Below are positions 33,363-40,455 of a stretch of DNA of 40,455 nucleotides, piece by piece (position 1 is the stretch's first letter; every line of letters begins with the position of its first letter). The DNA is from Thermophagus sp052400625 (lineage in GTDB: Bacteria; Bacteroidota; Bacteroidia; Bacteroidales; Marinilabiliaceae): the NCBI GenBank assembly GCA_052400625.1, contig JBQTGH010000020.1; one strand, written 5' to 3'. Under the pieces are notes generated by a model that was not told the origin of the DNA, made no database searches, and worked only from the letters and a program-made list of their open reading frames with translations. The position numbers and the translations under genes were made by a program.

Positions 33363-34124
33363 ATGGATTTTTCAGGAACGTTTGAAGATTTTCAAAAAGT
33401 TGTCAGAGAAAATGGGGGAGAAATTCAGGTCATGGAGCGTGAAGTATCTCTTGACACCCAAATGGCGTACATGAGAATGTCGAAGGAGGTGAAAAAAGAG
33501 CTGCGTCCCGAGTTGGTGAGTTCCGGCAAATATGAATTATGGGACGAAAACGCTTCCAAACAAAGTAAGCGAAAACGGTTGGCAGCCCTTGCCTCAATAG
33601 GCACACCGGATGCAATCCGTACCCTTCAAAGTTATTACGAGAATCCTGACAAAGGTTTGGAAGATTGGACATATCTGGCACTTCAGGAATGTAAACTAAT
33701 ATTCCAGGCTTCGATGCTGGATCATCCCCCCATGTTTATCTCTACCGGATTAGGGGGAAGAGGACAAAAATTACGTTTCTTTGGTGCCTTTTTTTCGAAG
33801 GATGGTCGTGATTTTGATCAAACACGTCAACATGTGATCTCCGGGGAAGTGGAGTACATGTTCGAAAAGTTTAATGGAAAGCTGGAGTTTATTGCCTTTT
33901 CAGGACAATTTGTGACCTTTTGGGGGCTTGTTCCGATTGATGTTTCCCTAAATGAGAAAGTGAAAATGGCGATTGAAGAAGCCAATTTGCTGGGAGGAGG
34001 ACTCCGCCGCGACTTTGTCCTTACCAATGTTAAAAAGCTAACCTTTTTTGAACTTGGGGAGATTCTCAAAAAAATTGAAAAAAGAAACGTTGGCAACAGT
34101 GCCGATCAAAGTTCTCTTCAATAA
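33363..34124 (+). CDS. conserved-looking protein of unknown function
   Basis: The 253-residue protein is not one I recognise. It lacks a signal peptide or membrane segment and so is probably cytoplasmic. An N-terminal acidic helix (FSGTFEDFQKVVRENGGEI) is followed by a HEAT-like pair (KRKRLAALASIGTPDAIRTL, then WTYLALQECKLIFQASML) and a mixed alpha/beta C-terminal domain with FISTGLGGRGQKLRFFGAFF. The Gly-rich loop ISTGLGGRG is the most motif-like element, but I cannot tie it to a fold. Codon use and composition look like those of the core genes. It starts at the ATG at 33363 and shares a bidirectional terminator with the facing DUF3276 gene. Confidence 0.75.
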   Translation: MDFSGTFEDFQKVVRENGGEIQVMEREVSLDTQMAYMRMSKEVKKELRPELVSSGKYELWDENASKQSKRKRLAALASIGTPDAIRTLQSYYENPDKGLEDWTYLALQECKLIFQASMLDHPPMFISTGLGGRGQKLRFFGAFFSKDGRDFDQTRQHVISGEVEYMFEKFNGKLEFIAFSGQFVTFWGLVPIDVSLNEKVKMAIEEANLLGGGLRRDFVLTNVKKLTFFELGEILKKIEKRNVGNSADQSSLQ

Positions 34125-34140
34125 AACCTCTAAAATGTAA

Positions 34141-34179
34141 AAAAAAACGGGGCTGGAATTTTTCCAGTCCCATTTTTTT
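34141..34179. terminator. bidirectional intrinsic terminator
   Basis: GGGGCTGGAA (34149-34158) pairs with TTCCAGTCCC (34162-34171), ten pairs with one G-T, around a three-base loop. Seven A residues precede the stem and seven T residues follow it, so it can stop transcripts from both converging genes. Confidence 0.85.
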
Positions 34180-34202
34180 CGAAAAACAATTCTTATCGAC
34201 CA

Positions 34203-34592
34203 TTACTCCTGGTTAAGGTCTTCAAAGTCTACATTGGTATATTCCGCCGTAGAAAGGGCTTCGTCAGTGCTGGACTGAGATCCTTGGTCAGCCATGCTGC
34301 TTTCATATACCCCTTGCTCGGCCTGAATAAAATCAATGACTTCCTTGAGACCATTGGAAAACTTTTCAAAATCCTCTTTGTATAGAAAGAGTTTGTGCTT
34401 CTCGAAGTGAAAACGGCCGTCTTCTTCGAAGCGCTTTTTACTTTCGGTAATGGTCAGGTAATAATCATCTTTTCGAGTTGCTTTTACATCAAAAAAATAA
34501 GTACGCTTACCTGCCCTTACAACTTTTGAAAAGATGTCTTCCCTTTCATTTCGCTTTTTTTCCATTCCATCTTTTTTGTCAAATCCTTCCAT
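34203..34592 (-). CDS. DUF3276 / PUR-like nucleic-acid-binding protein
   Basis: This 129-residue cytoplasmic protein contains one PUR repeat-like domain of the DUF3276 family, which is common in Bacteroidota and spirochaetes. The core reads EDIFSKVVRAGKRTYFFDVK, then KDDYYLTITESKKRF and FEKHKLFLYKEDFEKF, giving the beta-beta-beta-beta-alpha unit. Family members bind single-stranded nucleic acid as dimers. The C-terminal tail (from about residue 95) is acidic, Ser/Gln/Glu-rich and probably disordered. It starts at the ATG at 34592 and appears monocistronic. Confidence 0.9.
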   Translation of the reverse strand: MEGFDKKDGMEKKRNEREDIFSKVVRAGKRTYFFDVKATRKDDYYLTITESKKRFEEDGRFHFEKHKLFLYKEDFEKFSNGLKEVIDFIQAEQGVYESSMADQGSQSSTDEALSTAEYTNVDFEDLNQE

Positions 34593-34950
34593 CTTATAAT
34601 AAATTTTTGAGTAAGAAAACTACGTGTTTCTCCCGCTCAAAAATGGCAATAATTTTTCAAAATAACCAATAATTGTTTACAGAATTATTCTAAAATTTAA
34701 ACTATTTAACGACAAATGATGATTTTTGGCAGATTTGTCTGAATATTATATTAAGATGTGGTGAATTTCTTATCTTTATAATCTGTTGTTGGCTGTGGCT
34801 ATTTTTTGTCTGCAGACCACTCTTCCAGTGGGAGGATATCATTTATTAAGCAGATCAATGATTTTTGCCGCAGGCTTTCTTGTAGGAAATAAAAAAAGAT
34901 CTACTTTTGTGAGGTATAAATTATCTGAAGTCATAAAAGTTCTTTAACGA
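34593..34950. other. divergent intergenic region, DUF3276 / nusB
   Basis: Apart from the nusB promoter (34880-34909) I see no gene or repeat. The minus-strand promoter of the DUF3276 gene should also lie here, but I find no clear match. Confidence 0.5.
34880..34909 (+). promoter_or_regulatory. nusB promoter
   Basis: TTG (34880-34882), a 19-base spacer, and TACTTTTG (34902-34909) match the Bacteroidota vegetative promoter. Transcription would start near 34915, about 35 bases upstream of the nusB ATG. Confidence 0.65.
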
Positions 34951-35889
34951 ATGCTTAGTAGAAGATTGCTCCGTGTGAAAGTGATGCAAACGGTTTACGG
35001 TCATTTCAGAGGGGGTGACTCAACCCTCCGGGAAGCCGAAAATGAACTGTTTCACAGTATTTCCAAATCCCATGAACTTTATCATTTGCTTTTGTTGTTA
35101 ATCCTCGATGTTCGTGATCTTGCCGAAAAACGTATTGAAATCGGGTTGAACAAGAAAAGACCTTCTTACGAGGATTTGAACCCCAATCGGAAATTTGTCA
35201 ATAATAAGGTTATTCAGCAGCTGCACGAAAATCGTCAGTTATTGAAGTATATTGACGCAACCGGTGTTTCCTGGAAGAACAATGAGAAATTTGTCAGGGA
35301 TGTTTTCAAATGTATCCGCGAATCGGAATTGTATCAACAATACATGGAGTCGGAAGATAACTCCTATGATGCTGATCGTAAATTTATTGCTAAGCTCTAT
35401 GAGAAAGTGATAGGACAGTACCTGCCATTGTATGCTTTATGTGAAGAAGAGAGTATATTTTGGAATGATGAAGCGGAATTTGTGGTGAGTATTGTGGTTA
35501 AAACCATTAAAGATTTTGAGGAAGAAAAGGGTGAAGAGCAATCTCTGCAGAAAGAATTTAAAGATGAACAGGACCGTGATTTTGTGAAAACCTTATTTCG
35601 GAAAACCATCTTGAATCATTCCGACTATAAAGCATTGATAAAGAAATTTTCACGAAATTGGGACCTTGATCGGGTGGCAAACCTTGATATTGTATTAATG
35701 GAGATTGCTATTACCGAGTTTTTGGAATTTCCGGAAATTCCGGTAAAAGTAACCCTTAATGAATATATTGAAATTGCCAAACATTATTCTACTCCCAAAA
35801 GTGGAACGTTTATAAATGGCATTCTCGATAAAATAATTAACTACCTGAAAAAGGAGAATCAGCTGGAAAAGCTGACCTCTGAGGATTAG
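34951..35889 (+). CDS. nusB: transcription antitermination factor NusB (long form)
   Basis: NusB binds boxA RNA with NusE (S10) and supports ribosomal RNA antitermination. The protein is 312 residues, more than twice the length of the enterobacterial protein, as usual in Bacteroidota. It starts MLSRRLLRVKVMQTVYGHF. The first ~200 residues are a helical extension and the canonical NusB helical bundle lies toward the C-terminus (WDLDRVANLDIVLMEIAI, then EIPVKVTLNEYIEIAKHYS, then KSGTFINGILDKI). A promoter is well placed upstream. The following gene, a DUF1573 lipoprotein, begins 338 bases later, separated by a dispersed repeat. Confidence 0.93.
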   Translation: MLSRRLLRVKVMQTVYGHFRGGDSTLREAENELFHSISKSHELYHLLLLLILDVRDLAEKRIEIGLNKKRPSYEDLNPNRKFVNNKVIQQLHENRQLLKYIDATGVSWKNNEKFVRDVFKCIRESELYQQYMESEDNSYDADRKFIAKLYEKVIGQYLPLYALCEEESIFWNDEAEFVVSIVVKTIKDFEEEKGEEQSLQKEFKDEQDRDFVKTLFRKTILNHSDYKALIKKFSRNWDLDRVANLDIVLMEIAITEFLEFPEIPVKVTLNEYIEIAKHYSTPKSGTFINGILDKIINYLKKENQLEKLTSED

Positions 35890-36227
35890 ACATATTGATT
35901 CGGACATGGAAAGGCATCGTGGACACCTTTTCTGATGGTATTGGAAGAATTAGTCCCTTCGCCATTAGAGTTCTTTATGCCTTTCGTTGGTATTCAGGAG
36001 AGGTTCCGGACCAAATAACGGGATACACTTTTCCCGGATGAAACGAGCATGACCAATTTTCGTTTGTCGCAATATGAATCTATATAGTGCACAGGCAGAA
36101 GCGAGATGGGGATTTAATTAAATTTCATTTTTACAGCATGGTAATGAGAGATTGCCGCAAAAGAGTATGTGAAAATCTCGTTCATGTGAGTTCCATCAGA
36201 CCAATAAATTAGTTAAACTTTATACTG
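35890..36227. other. intergenic region, repeat-bearing
   Basis: This stretch interrupts the otherwise tight housekeeping run. No gene is visible; from 36038 onward it is occupied by the dispersed repeat. Confidence 0.55.
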
Positions 36228-36234
36228 ATGAAAC
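36038..36234 (+). repeat. dispersed intergenic repeat, copy 2
   Basis: It shares ATGAAACGAGCATGACCAA (36038-36056), GAGTTCCATCAGACCAAT (36188-36205) and TTTATACTGATGAAA (36219-36233) with the copy at 28220-28328. Between the first and second blocks it carries roughly 80-90 extra bases. Its right edge overlaps the first codons (ATGAAA) of the DUF1573 gene. Confidence 0.65.
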
Positions 36235-36680
36235 ACTTATCATTGAGATTGGTAAATGTTTTAATGCTTGTAGGCGGTGTTTTATTGCTGACCGGATGCT
36301 TTGGACCAAATGAGTCAAAGCAGAATAGGAGCGATGTGGAGAATGCTCTGTCGAATCGGGAAGAGCAATTGGGAAAACCGGTGTTTGGGACTGTAGAGCG
36401 AAATTTGGGAACCTTGAAAAGAGGTGAAGAAGCCGGTGCACGGTTTGGGTTTAAGAATGTAGGTGAAGCTCCTCTGGTTATTACAAAAGTACAAACCGGC
36501 TGCGGTTGCACGGTGGCAAAATATACCCAAAAGCCGGTCATGCCTGGAGATTCAGGATTTGTAGAGGTGATTTTTGACAGTACCGGAAAATATGGAGCCC
36601 AGTTTCAGCAGGTAAGTGTCTATTTTAAGGGATTGAAAAGTCCCATTCTTTTATCGTTGGTAGCTCAGGTAACTAATTAA
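36228..36680 (+). CDS. DUF1573 lipoprotein
   Basis: The 150-residue protein has a type II signal peptide with lipobox LLTGC (Cys24), so it is predicted to be an acylated lipoprotein. The mature part is a single DUF1573 (immunoglobulin/ASH-like) domain: FGTVERNLGTLKRGEEAGAR, then FKNVGEAPLVITKVQTGCGC, then KPVMPGDSGFVEVIFDSTGK. The conserved GCGC is present. The function of the family is unknown; such proteins are abundant in Bacteroidota envelopes. It precedes yajC by 49 bases, and yajC has its own promoter in that gap. Its start codon lies inside a repeated element. Confidence 0.9.
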   Translation: MKHLSLRLVNVLMLVGGVLLLTGCFGPNESKQNRSDVENALSNREEQLGKPVFGTVERNLGTLKRGEEAGARFGFKNVGEAPLVITKVQTGCGCTVAKYTQKPVMPGDSGFVEVIFDSTGKYGAQFQQVSVYFKGLKSPILLSLVAQVTN

Positions 36681-36710
36681 TTGCTTATATTGCGAATTAA
36701 TATATTTTTG
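36681..36710 (+). promoter_or_regulatory. yajC promoter
   Basis: TTG (36681-36683), a 19-base spacer and TATTTTTG (36703-36710) match the phylum consensus exactly. The start would be near 36716, giving a leader of about 14 bases before the ATG at 36730. The -33 overlaps the end of the preceding gene's stop region. Confidence 0.65.
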
Positions 36711-36729
36711 AATTAAAATTGAAAGAATT

Positions 36730-37041
36730 ATGATGAGCTTATTTTTACAGGCTGCAGCTGCCGAAAGACCTGGCATGCTAATGCAATTATTGCCTTTTAT
36801 TCTAATTATTGTGGTGTTTTATTTTTTTATGATTCGCCCTCAAGTAAAAAGACAAAAAGAACTGAGAAAATATCGGGAAAGCCTGAAAAAAGGTGACAAA
36901 GTTGTGACCACTGGAGGTATTTATGGCAAAGTAGCCGAAGTTAAAGAGAATTATGTGGTTGTTGAAATTGCTACGAATGTAAATATTAAGGTAGATAAAG
37001 CAGGAATTATTATGGATATGTCGGATGCCGTAAAAAAATAA
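36730..37041 (+). CDS. yajC: preprotein translocase subunit YajC
   Basis: YajC is a small single-span inner-membrane protein that associates with SecDF and the Sec translocon. The 103-residue product has the hydrophobic helix (about 18-38, MLMQLLPFILIIVVFYFFMI), the invariant RPQ that follows it, and the cytoplasmic domain KKGDKVVTTGGIYGKVAEVK. A second ATG follows immediately (codon 2), so the exact start could be either. A strong terminator lies 42 bases past the stop. Confidence 0.95.
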   Translation: MMSLFLQAAAAERPGMLMQLLPFILIIVVFYFFMIRPQVKRQKELRKYRESLKKGDKVVTTGGIYGKVAEVKENYVVVEIATNVNIKVDKAGIIMDMSDAVKK

Positions 37042-37083
37042 TTTCCAAAGCTATCTAGATTTAAAATAATTTTGTATTAGTTG

Positions 37084-37119
37084 GCCAATGATTATTTTTG
37101 TAAATCATTGGCTTTTTTT
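37084..37119 (+). terminator. yajC intrinsic terminator
   Basis: GCCAATGATT (37084-37093) pairs perfectly with AATCATTGGC (37103-37112) around a nine-base loop, followed by seven T residues. Confidence 0.88.
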
Positions 37120-37201
37120 ATATCCGGGTTTTTCAATGGGTCGGTCGGAAGCCATTTTTGCCAGGCATTTTAACTAGAGTATTTGATTGAATGTTATTTT
37201 A

Positions 37202-38221
37202 ATGGGGGAAAAAAGATTTCATATTAGTTATCAGAAGATCTTAGGAAGCATCCGGATGTGGTTCGACCAATTTCGCCATGATAAAAATATGCTGATTTTT
37301 CTGATTTTCCTGGTTATATCGACCGGATTCTGGTTTTTGAATGCCTTGCGAAAGGAATATACAGCCACACTCAGCTATCCGGTAAAATTTGTCGACCTGC
37401 CTGAGGACAAAATGCTACCCAATGATTTTAAAAGTAGGATAGAAGTAAAGGTTCGGGCTGTGGGGTTTGTTATCCTCCGTTATCAATTAAGTAATGCTTT
37501 TCTGCCTCTTACTTTTAGTGTCTCCGATATGCAACCTCTGAAATCCGCGTCAGGAGAGGGGGTTTATACCCTTACCTCCGGAGAACAAAACAAGATTGTT
37601 GGCCAGCTTTCTCAGGGAATGGAATTGATAGAGATTCATCCGGATACTTTATTTGTCCCCTTGGCCGAAAAAGGAAATGCCATGGTACCTGTCCGCATCT
37701 CTGCAGAGATAGGATTTGAAAAACAATATTTACAGGCCGGCCCAATTATTCTGGACCCTGATTCTGTGAAAATATCAGGCCCCAAATCCGTTGTCGATAC
37801 TATCCGGTATGTGGAAACGCGTAAAATATCCATTCAAGGTCTTTCCGATTCTGTAACCACAAGTGTTCCATTGGTTATTCCTTCCCGTGTTAAGTCCTCA
37901 GAAAAAAGGGTGATGGCGACCATCCCTGTCGAACCATTTACAGAACTGAATCTAAAGATCCCTTTAAGAATCTATGGTTTGCCGGATACCCTGAGGATAA
38001 AAACTTTCCCTTCCGAGATTCAGGTCTCCTTCCGGGTTGGAATCAGCAAGTATGGTACAATTGATGAATCACAATTTCGTGCAGTGGTGGATGCTTCACC
38101 GGTGCTTCATGATGATAGACCGGATCGTTTAAAAGTACGGCTGGATAAAGCACCGGTAAACATTGAATCTCTTAGTTTTTCTCCTATTTTTGTGGATTAT
38201 TTAATCGAAAAAAAGCGATAG
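37202..38221 (+). CDS. YbbR-like (CdaR-type) protein
   Basis: The protein is 339 residues from the ATG at 37202; an in-frame TTG at 37187 is less likely. A single hydrophobic helix (about residues 28-46, MLIFLIFLVISTGFWFLNAL) anchors it, and the rest is predicted extracytoplasmic beta-rich YbbR repeats (for example VPVRISAEIGFEKQYLQAGP, then PDSVKISGPKSVVDTI, then LKIPLRIYGLPDTLRI). In Firmicutes the homologue CdaR controls the diadenylate cyclase CdaA. No cyclase gene is adjacent here, so that role cannot be assumed. It stands directly before coaE with two bases between stop and start, an arrangement common in Bacteroidota. Confidence 0.87.
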   Translation: MGEKRFHISYQKILGSIRMWFDQFRHDKNMLIFLIFLVISTGFWFLNALRKEYTATLSYPVKFVDLPEDKMLPNDFKSRIEVKVRAVGFVILRYQLSNAFLPLTFSVSDMQPLKSASGEGVYTLTSGEQNKIVGQLSQGMELIEIHPDTLFVPLAEKGNAMVPVRISAEIGFEKQYLQAGPIILDPDSVKISGPKSVVDTIRYVETRKISIQGLSDSVTTSVPLVIPSRVKSSEKRVMATIPVEPFTELNLKIPLRIYGLPDTLRIKTFPSEIQVSFRVGISKYGTIDESQFRAVVDASPVLHDDRPDRLKVRLDKAPVNIESLSFSPIFVDYLIEKKR

Positions 38222-38223
38222 TT

Positions 38224-38802
38224 TTGCTGAAGATTGGTGTTACTGGTGGCATAGGAAGTGGGAAAACCACTGTTTGCAGAATCTTTGAATCTTTGGGGGT
38301 GCCGGTTTATTATGCCGATGCTGAAGCCCGGAGGTTAATAGAGCAACATCCGCTTCTGGTGGATGGGTATAGGAATTTGTTTGGCGAAGAGTCTTTCACT
38401 GATGGAAAATTAAATAAATCGCATGTTGCCAGAATGATCTTTGAGGATCGCAAATTGATTGCAAAGGTGAATGAAATGGTTCATCCTGTGGTACGTGATG
38501 ATTTTATTCGGTGGTCAGAAAAACAGAATGCACCATACGTGATTGAGGAAGCAGCTGTTTTGTTGGAAGGAGGAGGACATCAATTCCTTGACAAAGTTGT
38601 ATTGGTCAGTGCTTCGGAAAGGGTTAGAATCGCCAGGGTTACCAAACGTGACCGAGTAACCGCTGAACAAGTTCGCAAGCGGATGGAACATCAGTGGACC
38701 GATCATGAAAGGCGTCCTTTGGCTGATTATGAGATTGTTGCTGATGATAACCAGTTGGTTGTGCCTCAAGTTTTAAATGTTCATTTTCAATTATTAAAGT
38801 AA
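38224..38802 (+). CDS. coaE: dephospho-CoA kinase
   Basis: CoaE adds the 3'-phosphate to dephospho-CoA, the last step of coenzyme A synthesis. The 192-residue length is typical. The Walker A motif GGIGSGKTT starts at residue 8, followed by PVYYADAEARRL (acceptor-site Asp) and the lid region ERVRIARVTKRDRVTAEQV. The frame has no ATG near the P-loop, so the TTG at 38224 must be the start: it places the P-loop exactly where the family has it. It follows the ybbR stop by two bases and its stop overlaps the ATG of the next gene (TAATG), so translational coupling is likely. Confidence 0.95.
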   Translation: MLKIGVTGGIGSGKTTVCRIFESLGVPVYYADAEARRLIEQHPLLVDGYRNLFGEESFTDGKLNKSHVARMIFEDRKLIAKVNEMVHPVVRDDFIRWSEKQNAPYVIEEAAVLLEGGGHQFLDKVVLVSASERVRIARVTKRDRVTAEQVRKRMEHQWTDHERRPLADYEIVADDNQLVVPQVLNVHFQLLK

Positions 38803-39530
38803 TGGGTTTTTTAGGATCACTTATAGGATTTGGTTTGGGATGGTGGCTATTGGGACCTGTCGGTGCATTAATTGGTATGTTTTTGGGACGACAGGCAGAA
38901 AATGCTACCACCGGAGATACGGTAAACAGAACTGCCGGATATGGTTCCACCAGGGATGGTTTTGTTGTATCGCTGCTTGTCCTGATGGCGGCAGTGATGA
39001 AATCTGATGGTAAAATATTACGTTCAGAACTAGATTACGTTAAAAATTATCTGAAAAATCTCCTGGGAACGGAAAAAGCCGGAGAGGCTTTGATATTACT
39101 CAGAGACTTAACCAATAAAGAAATTCCGCTCACAGAGGTGTGTCATCAAATTCGTATTAATATTAATTACGATAGTCGGGTTCAGCTTCTGCATTTGTTG
39201 TTCGGATTGGGACTGTCCGATGGCTTGCTGGACTCCTCAGAGATCAACACCATTCATCGGATTTCTGATTTGTTGGGTATTTCCAATTCCGACTATCAGG
39301 CTGTCCTGAATATGTTTTATGACAATTTGGAGGCGGCGTATAAAATATTGGAAATATCCCCTTCTGCCTCTAATGAAGAGGTTAAAAAAGCCTATCGAAA
39401 AATGGCACTCAGGTTTCATCCCGATAAAGTCAGCCATCTTGGTCCGGAATTCCAAAAAGCGGCCAATGAAAAATTTGCTAAAGTCAACGAGGCATACAGC
39501 AAAATTAAAAAGGAGCGTGGTATTAGCTGA
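38802..39530 (+). CDS. TerB- and DnaJ-domain protein (DjlA-like)
   Basis: The 242-residue protein has a Gly-rich hydrophobic N-terminus (about 3-30, GSLIGFGLGWWLLGPVGALI), probably one membrane span. A TerB-like helical domain follows (about 50-165, including VSLLVLMAAVMKSDGKILRS), and then a C-terminal J domain with the HPD tripeptide at 206-208 (ALRFHPDKVS). The order is that of DjlA co-chaperones, which recruit DnaK to the inner membrane. It starts on the ATG overlapping the coaE stop and is likely translationally coupled. The regular J domain and HPD predict an active Hsp70 partner. Confidence 0.88.
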   Translation: MGFLGSLIGFGLGWWLLGPVGALIGMFLGRQAENATTGDTVNRTAGYGSTRDGFVVSLLVLMAAVMKSDGKILRSELDYVKNYLKNLLGTEKAGEALILLRDLTNKEIPLTEVCHQIRININYDSRVQLLHLLFGLGLSDGLLDSSEINTIHRISDLLGISNSDYQAVLNMFYDNLEAAYKILEISPSASNEEVKKAYRKMALRFHPDKVSHLGPEFQKAANEKFAKVNEAYSKIKKERGIS

Positions 39531-39658
39531 CGAAAGTGAGCGCTAATGATGATCATGGATAAAATACTTCGGTTGTTGACTTTATTTTATTGGGGTAAAC
39601 TGAAGGCCAATTACAGGTTTATATTATTTTTGTCGCTCCAAACTAAAAATGAAATAAG

Positions 39659-40093
39659 ATGTTAAAAGGAATCCTTGCTATTTCCGGGAAACCCGGTCTT
39701 TATAAGTTGATTACCAATGCTAAAAACAGCATTATTGTGGAATCGTTGCTGGATGGTAAGCGCATGCCTGCCTATGCCACTTCAAAGATTAGCTCGTTGG
39801 AAGATATTTCTATTTTCACTATTGATGGTGATGTGAAATTGGCCAATGTTTTTGCTTCTATTTTTGAAAAACAGGTGGAGGTTGATCCCAAAAAAGCTTC
39901 TTCCAATGAATTAAAAAAGGCCTTCAAAGAGGCGTTGCCCGAGTATGATGAGGAAAGAGTTTATGTCTCTGATATCAAGAAAGTGTTTACTTGGTTTAAT
40001 CTTTTAAAAGATAAAGATATTATTACCGCTGAAAGTATTGATGACTTTAAAAAGGAGAGCGAAACAGAAGACGAAGAAAGCAACCAAGACTAA
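39659..40093 (+). CDS. DUF5606 domain protein
   Basis: The 144-residue cytoplasmic protein opens with MLKGILAISGKPGLYKLITN, the typical N-terminus of the DUF5606 family of Bacteroidota. A KOW/SH3-like small beta domain fills the first ~55 residues (ISKISSLEDISIFTIDGDVK region), followed by a helical part (KKASSNELKKAFKEALPEYD, then VYVSDIKKVFTWFNLL) and an acidic tail ending KKESETEDEESNQD. The function is unknown. It lies 128 bases after the TerB/DnaJ gene. A TAnnTTTG (39625-39632) occurs before the start without a good -33 match, so its own promoter is only possible. Confidence 0.85.
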   Translation: MLKGILAISGKPGLYKLITNAKNSIIVESLLDGKRMPAYATSKISSLEDISIFTIDGDVKLANVFASIFEKQVEVDPKKASSNELKKAFKEALPEYDEERVYVSDIKKVFTWFNLLKDKDIITAESIDDFKKESETEDEESNQD

Positions 40094-40455
40094 TATCGTT
40101 GGAATGGGGCTGATTGATGTCCTCATTTCTTCTCGTTATCTCTATAGGTAATGGGGGCGGTGTTTCCTGATACGTTTTTTAGTAAGTATATTTATAACCT
40201 TATACATTGAATTGAAGTTTTGCTTCGTAGTCAAATAGGACGGGAGTCAATATTTCTTACGATCAATATAGTTCTCTGAAATGATCGGTGGCGGACTATA
40301 ATTAGAAACTATTCTTGGCATTCGGTTCAGACCGAAGCAAGCTGAGAAATGAGGCGAGACAATCATTGGTTAATGTAGAAAATAGCCTGACAAAAGTCTA
40401 ATAACTTCGAAGGATAAAATTTCTTTGAAAAAGTAGTTATTGATATAAAGGGGAT
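40094..40455. other. intergenic edge region, no gene seen
   Basis: These 362 bases after the DUF5606 gene contain no frame, RNA or repeat I can support. The window ends before the next gene. Confidence 0.5.

Noticed and set aside
33074..33364. 96-codon minus-strand frame upstream of the unknown protein
   Set aside because: The composition is unlike real proteins of this genome, there is no motif, and it is head-on with a better gene start.

Overview
The window is chromosomal DNA from a member of the Bacteroidota, most likely a Bacteroidales/Marinilabiliales-type anaerobe or facultative anaerobe. The sequence evidence is: a type IX secretion C-terminal sorting domain; several protein families largely restricted to this phylum (DUF3276, DUF4293, DUF5606, long NusB, fused FeoA-FeoB); promoters of the phylum type (TTG, 19-20 bases, TAnnTTTG); and starts without Shine-Dalgarno sequences.

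Layout. 1-2.2 kb: a YeiH-type exporter and its LysR regulator, with a convincing operator and promoter between them. 2.3-4.6 kb: a secreted T9SS cargo protein and a methyltransferase, separated by a short 21-base periodic repeat. 5.0-9.4 kb: the accessory part. It holds an AT-rich orphan PD-(D/E)XK-like nuclease, a decayed IS256-family transposase inside a ~115-bp imperfect inverted repeat, a possibly truncated membrane-anchored HTH regulator, a membrane-anchored PAF-acetylhydrolase-like hydrolase, and a tandem array of about 13.5 copies of a 21-bp unit related to the shorter array at 3.7 kb. 9.4-17 kb: a VOC protein, an atypical SDR, then the core minus-strand genes yidC, pyrG and a DUF349 protein. 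17.2-25.6 kb: trmD, an AddB-like nuclease, and the two 2-oxoglutarate dehydrogenase subunits sucA and sucB. 25.6-30.1 kb: DUF4293 protein, uridine phosphorylase, a SirB1-like protein, pepD, and the small Cys-rich FeoB partner. 30.3-32.9 kb: fused feoAB. 33.3-40.1 kb: an unrecognised protein, a PUR-like DUF3276 protein, and a one-direction housekeeping run nusB - DUF1573 lipoprotein - yajC - ybbR - coaE - TerB/DnaJ protein - DUF5606 protein.

Most of the window is ordinary core genome. The most unusual signals are non-coding: the two related 21-bp periodic arrays, the long inverted repeat around the IS256 relic, a dispersed repeat present at 28.2 and 36.0 kb, and the LysR operator/promoter layout in front of yeiH. 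I see no CRISPR array, tRNA or rRNA, and no multi-gene defence system that I can support.
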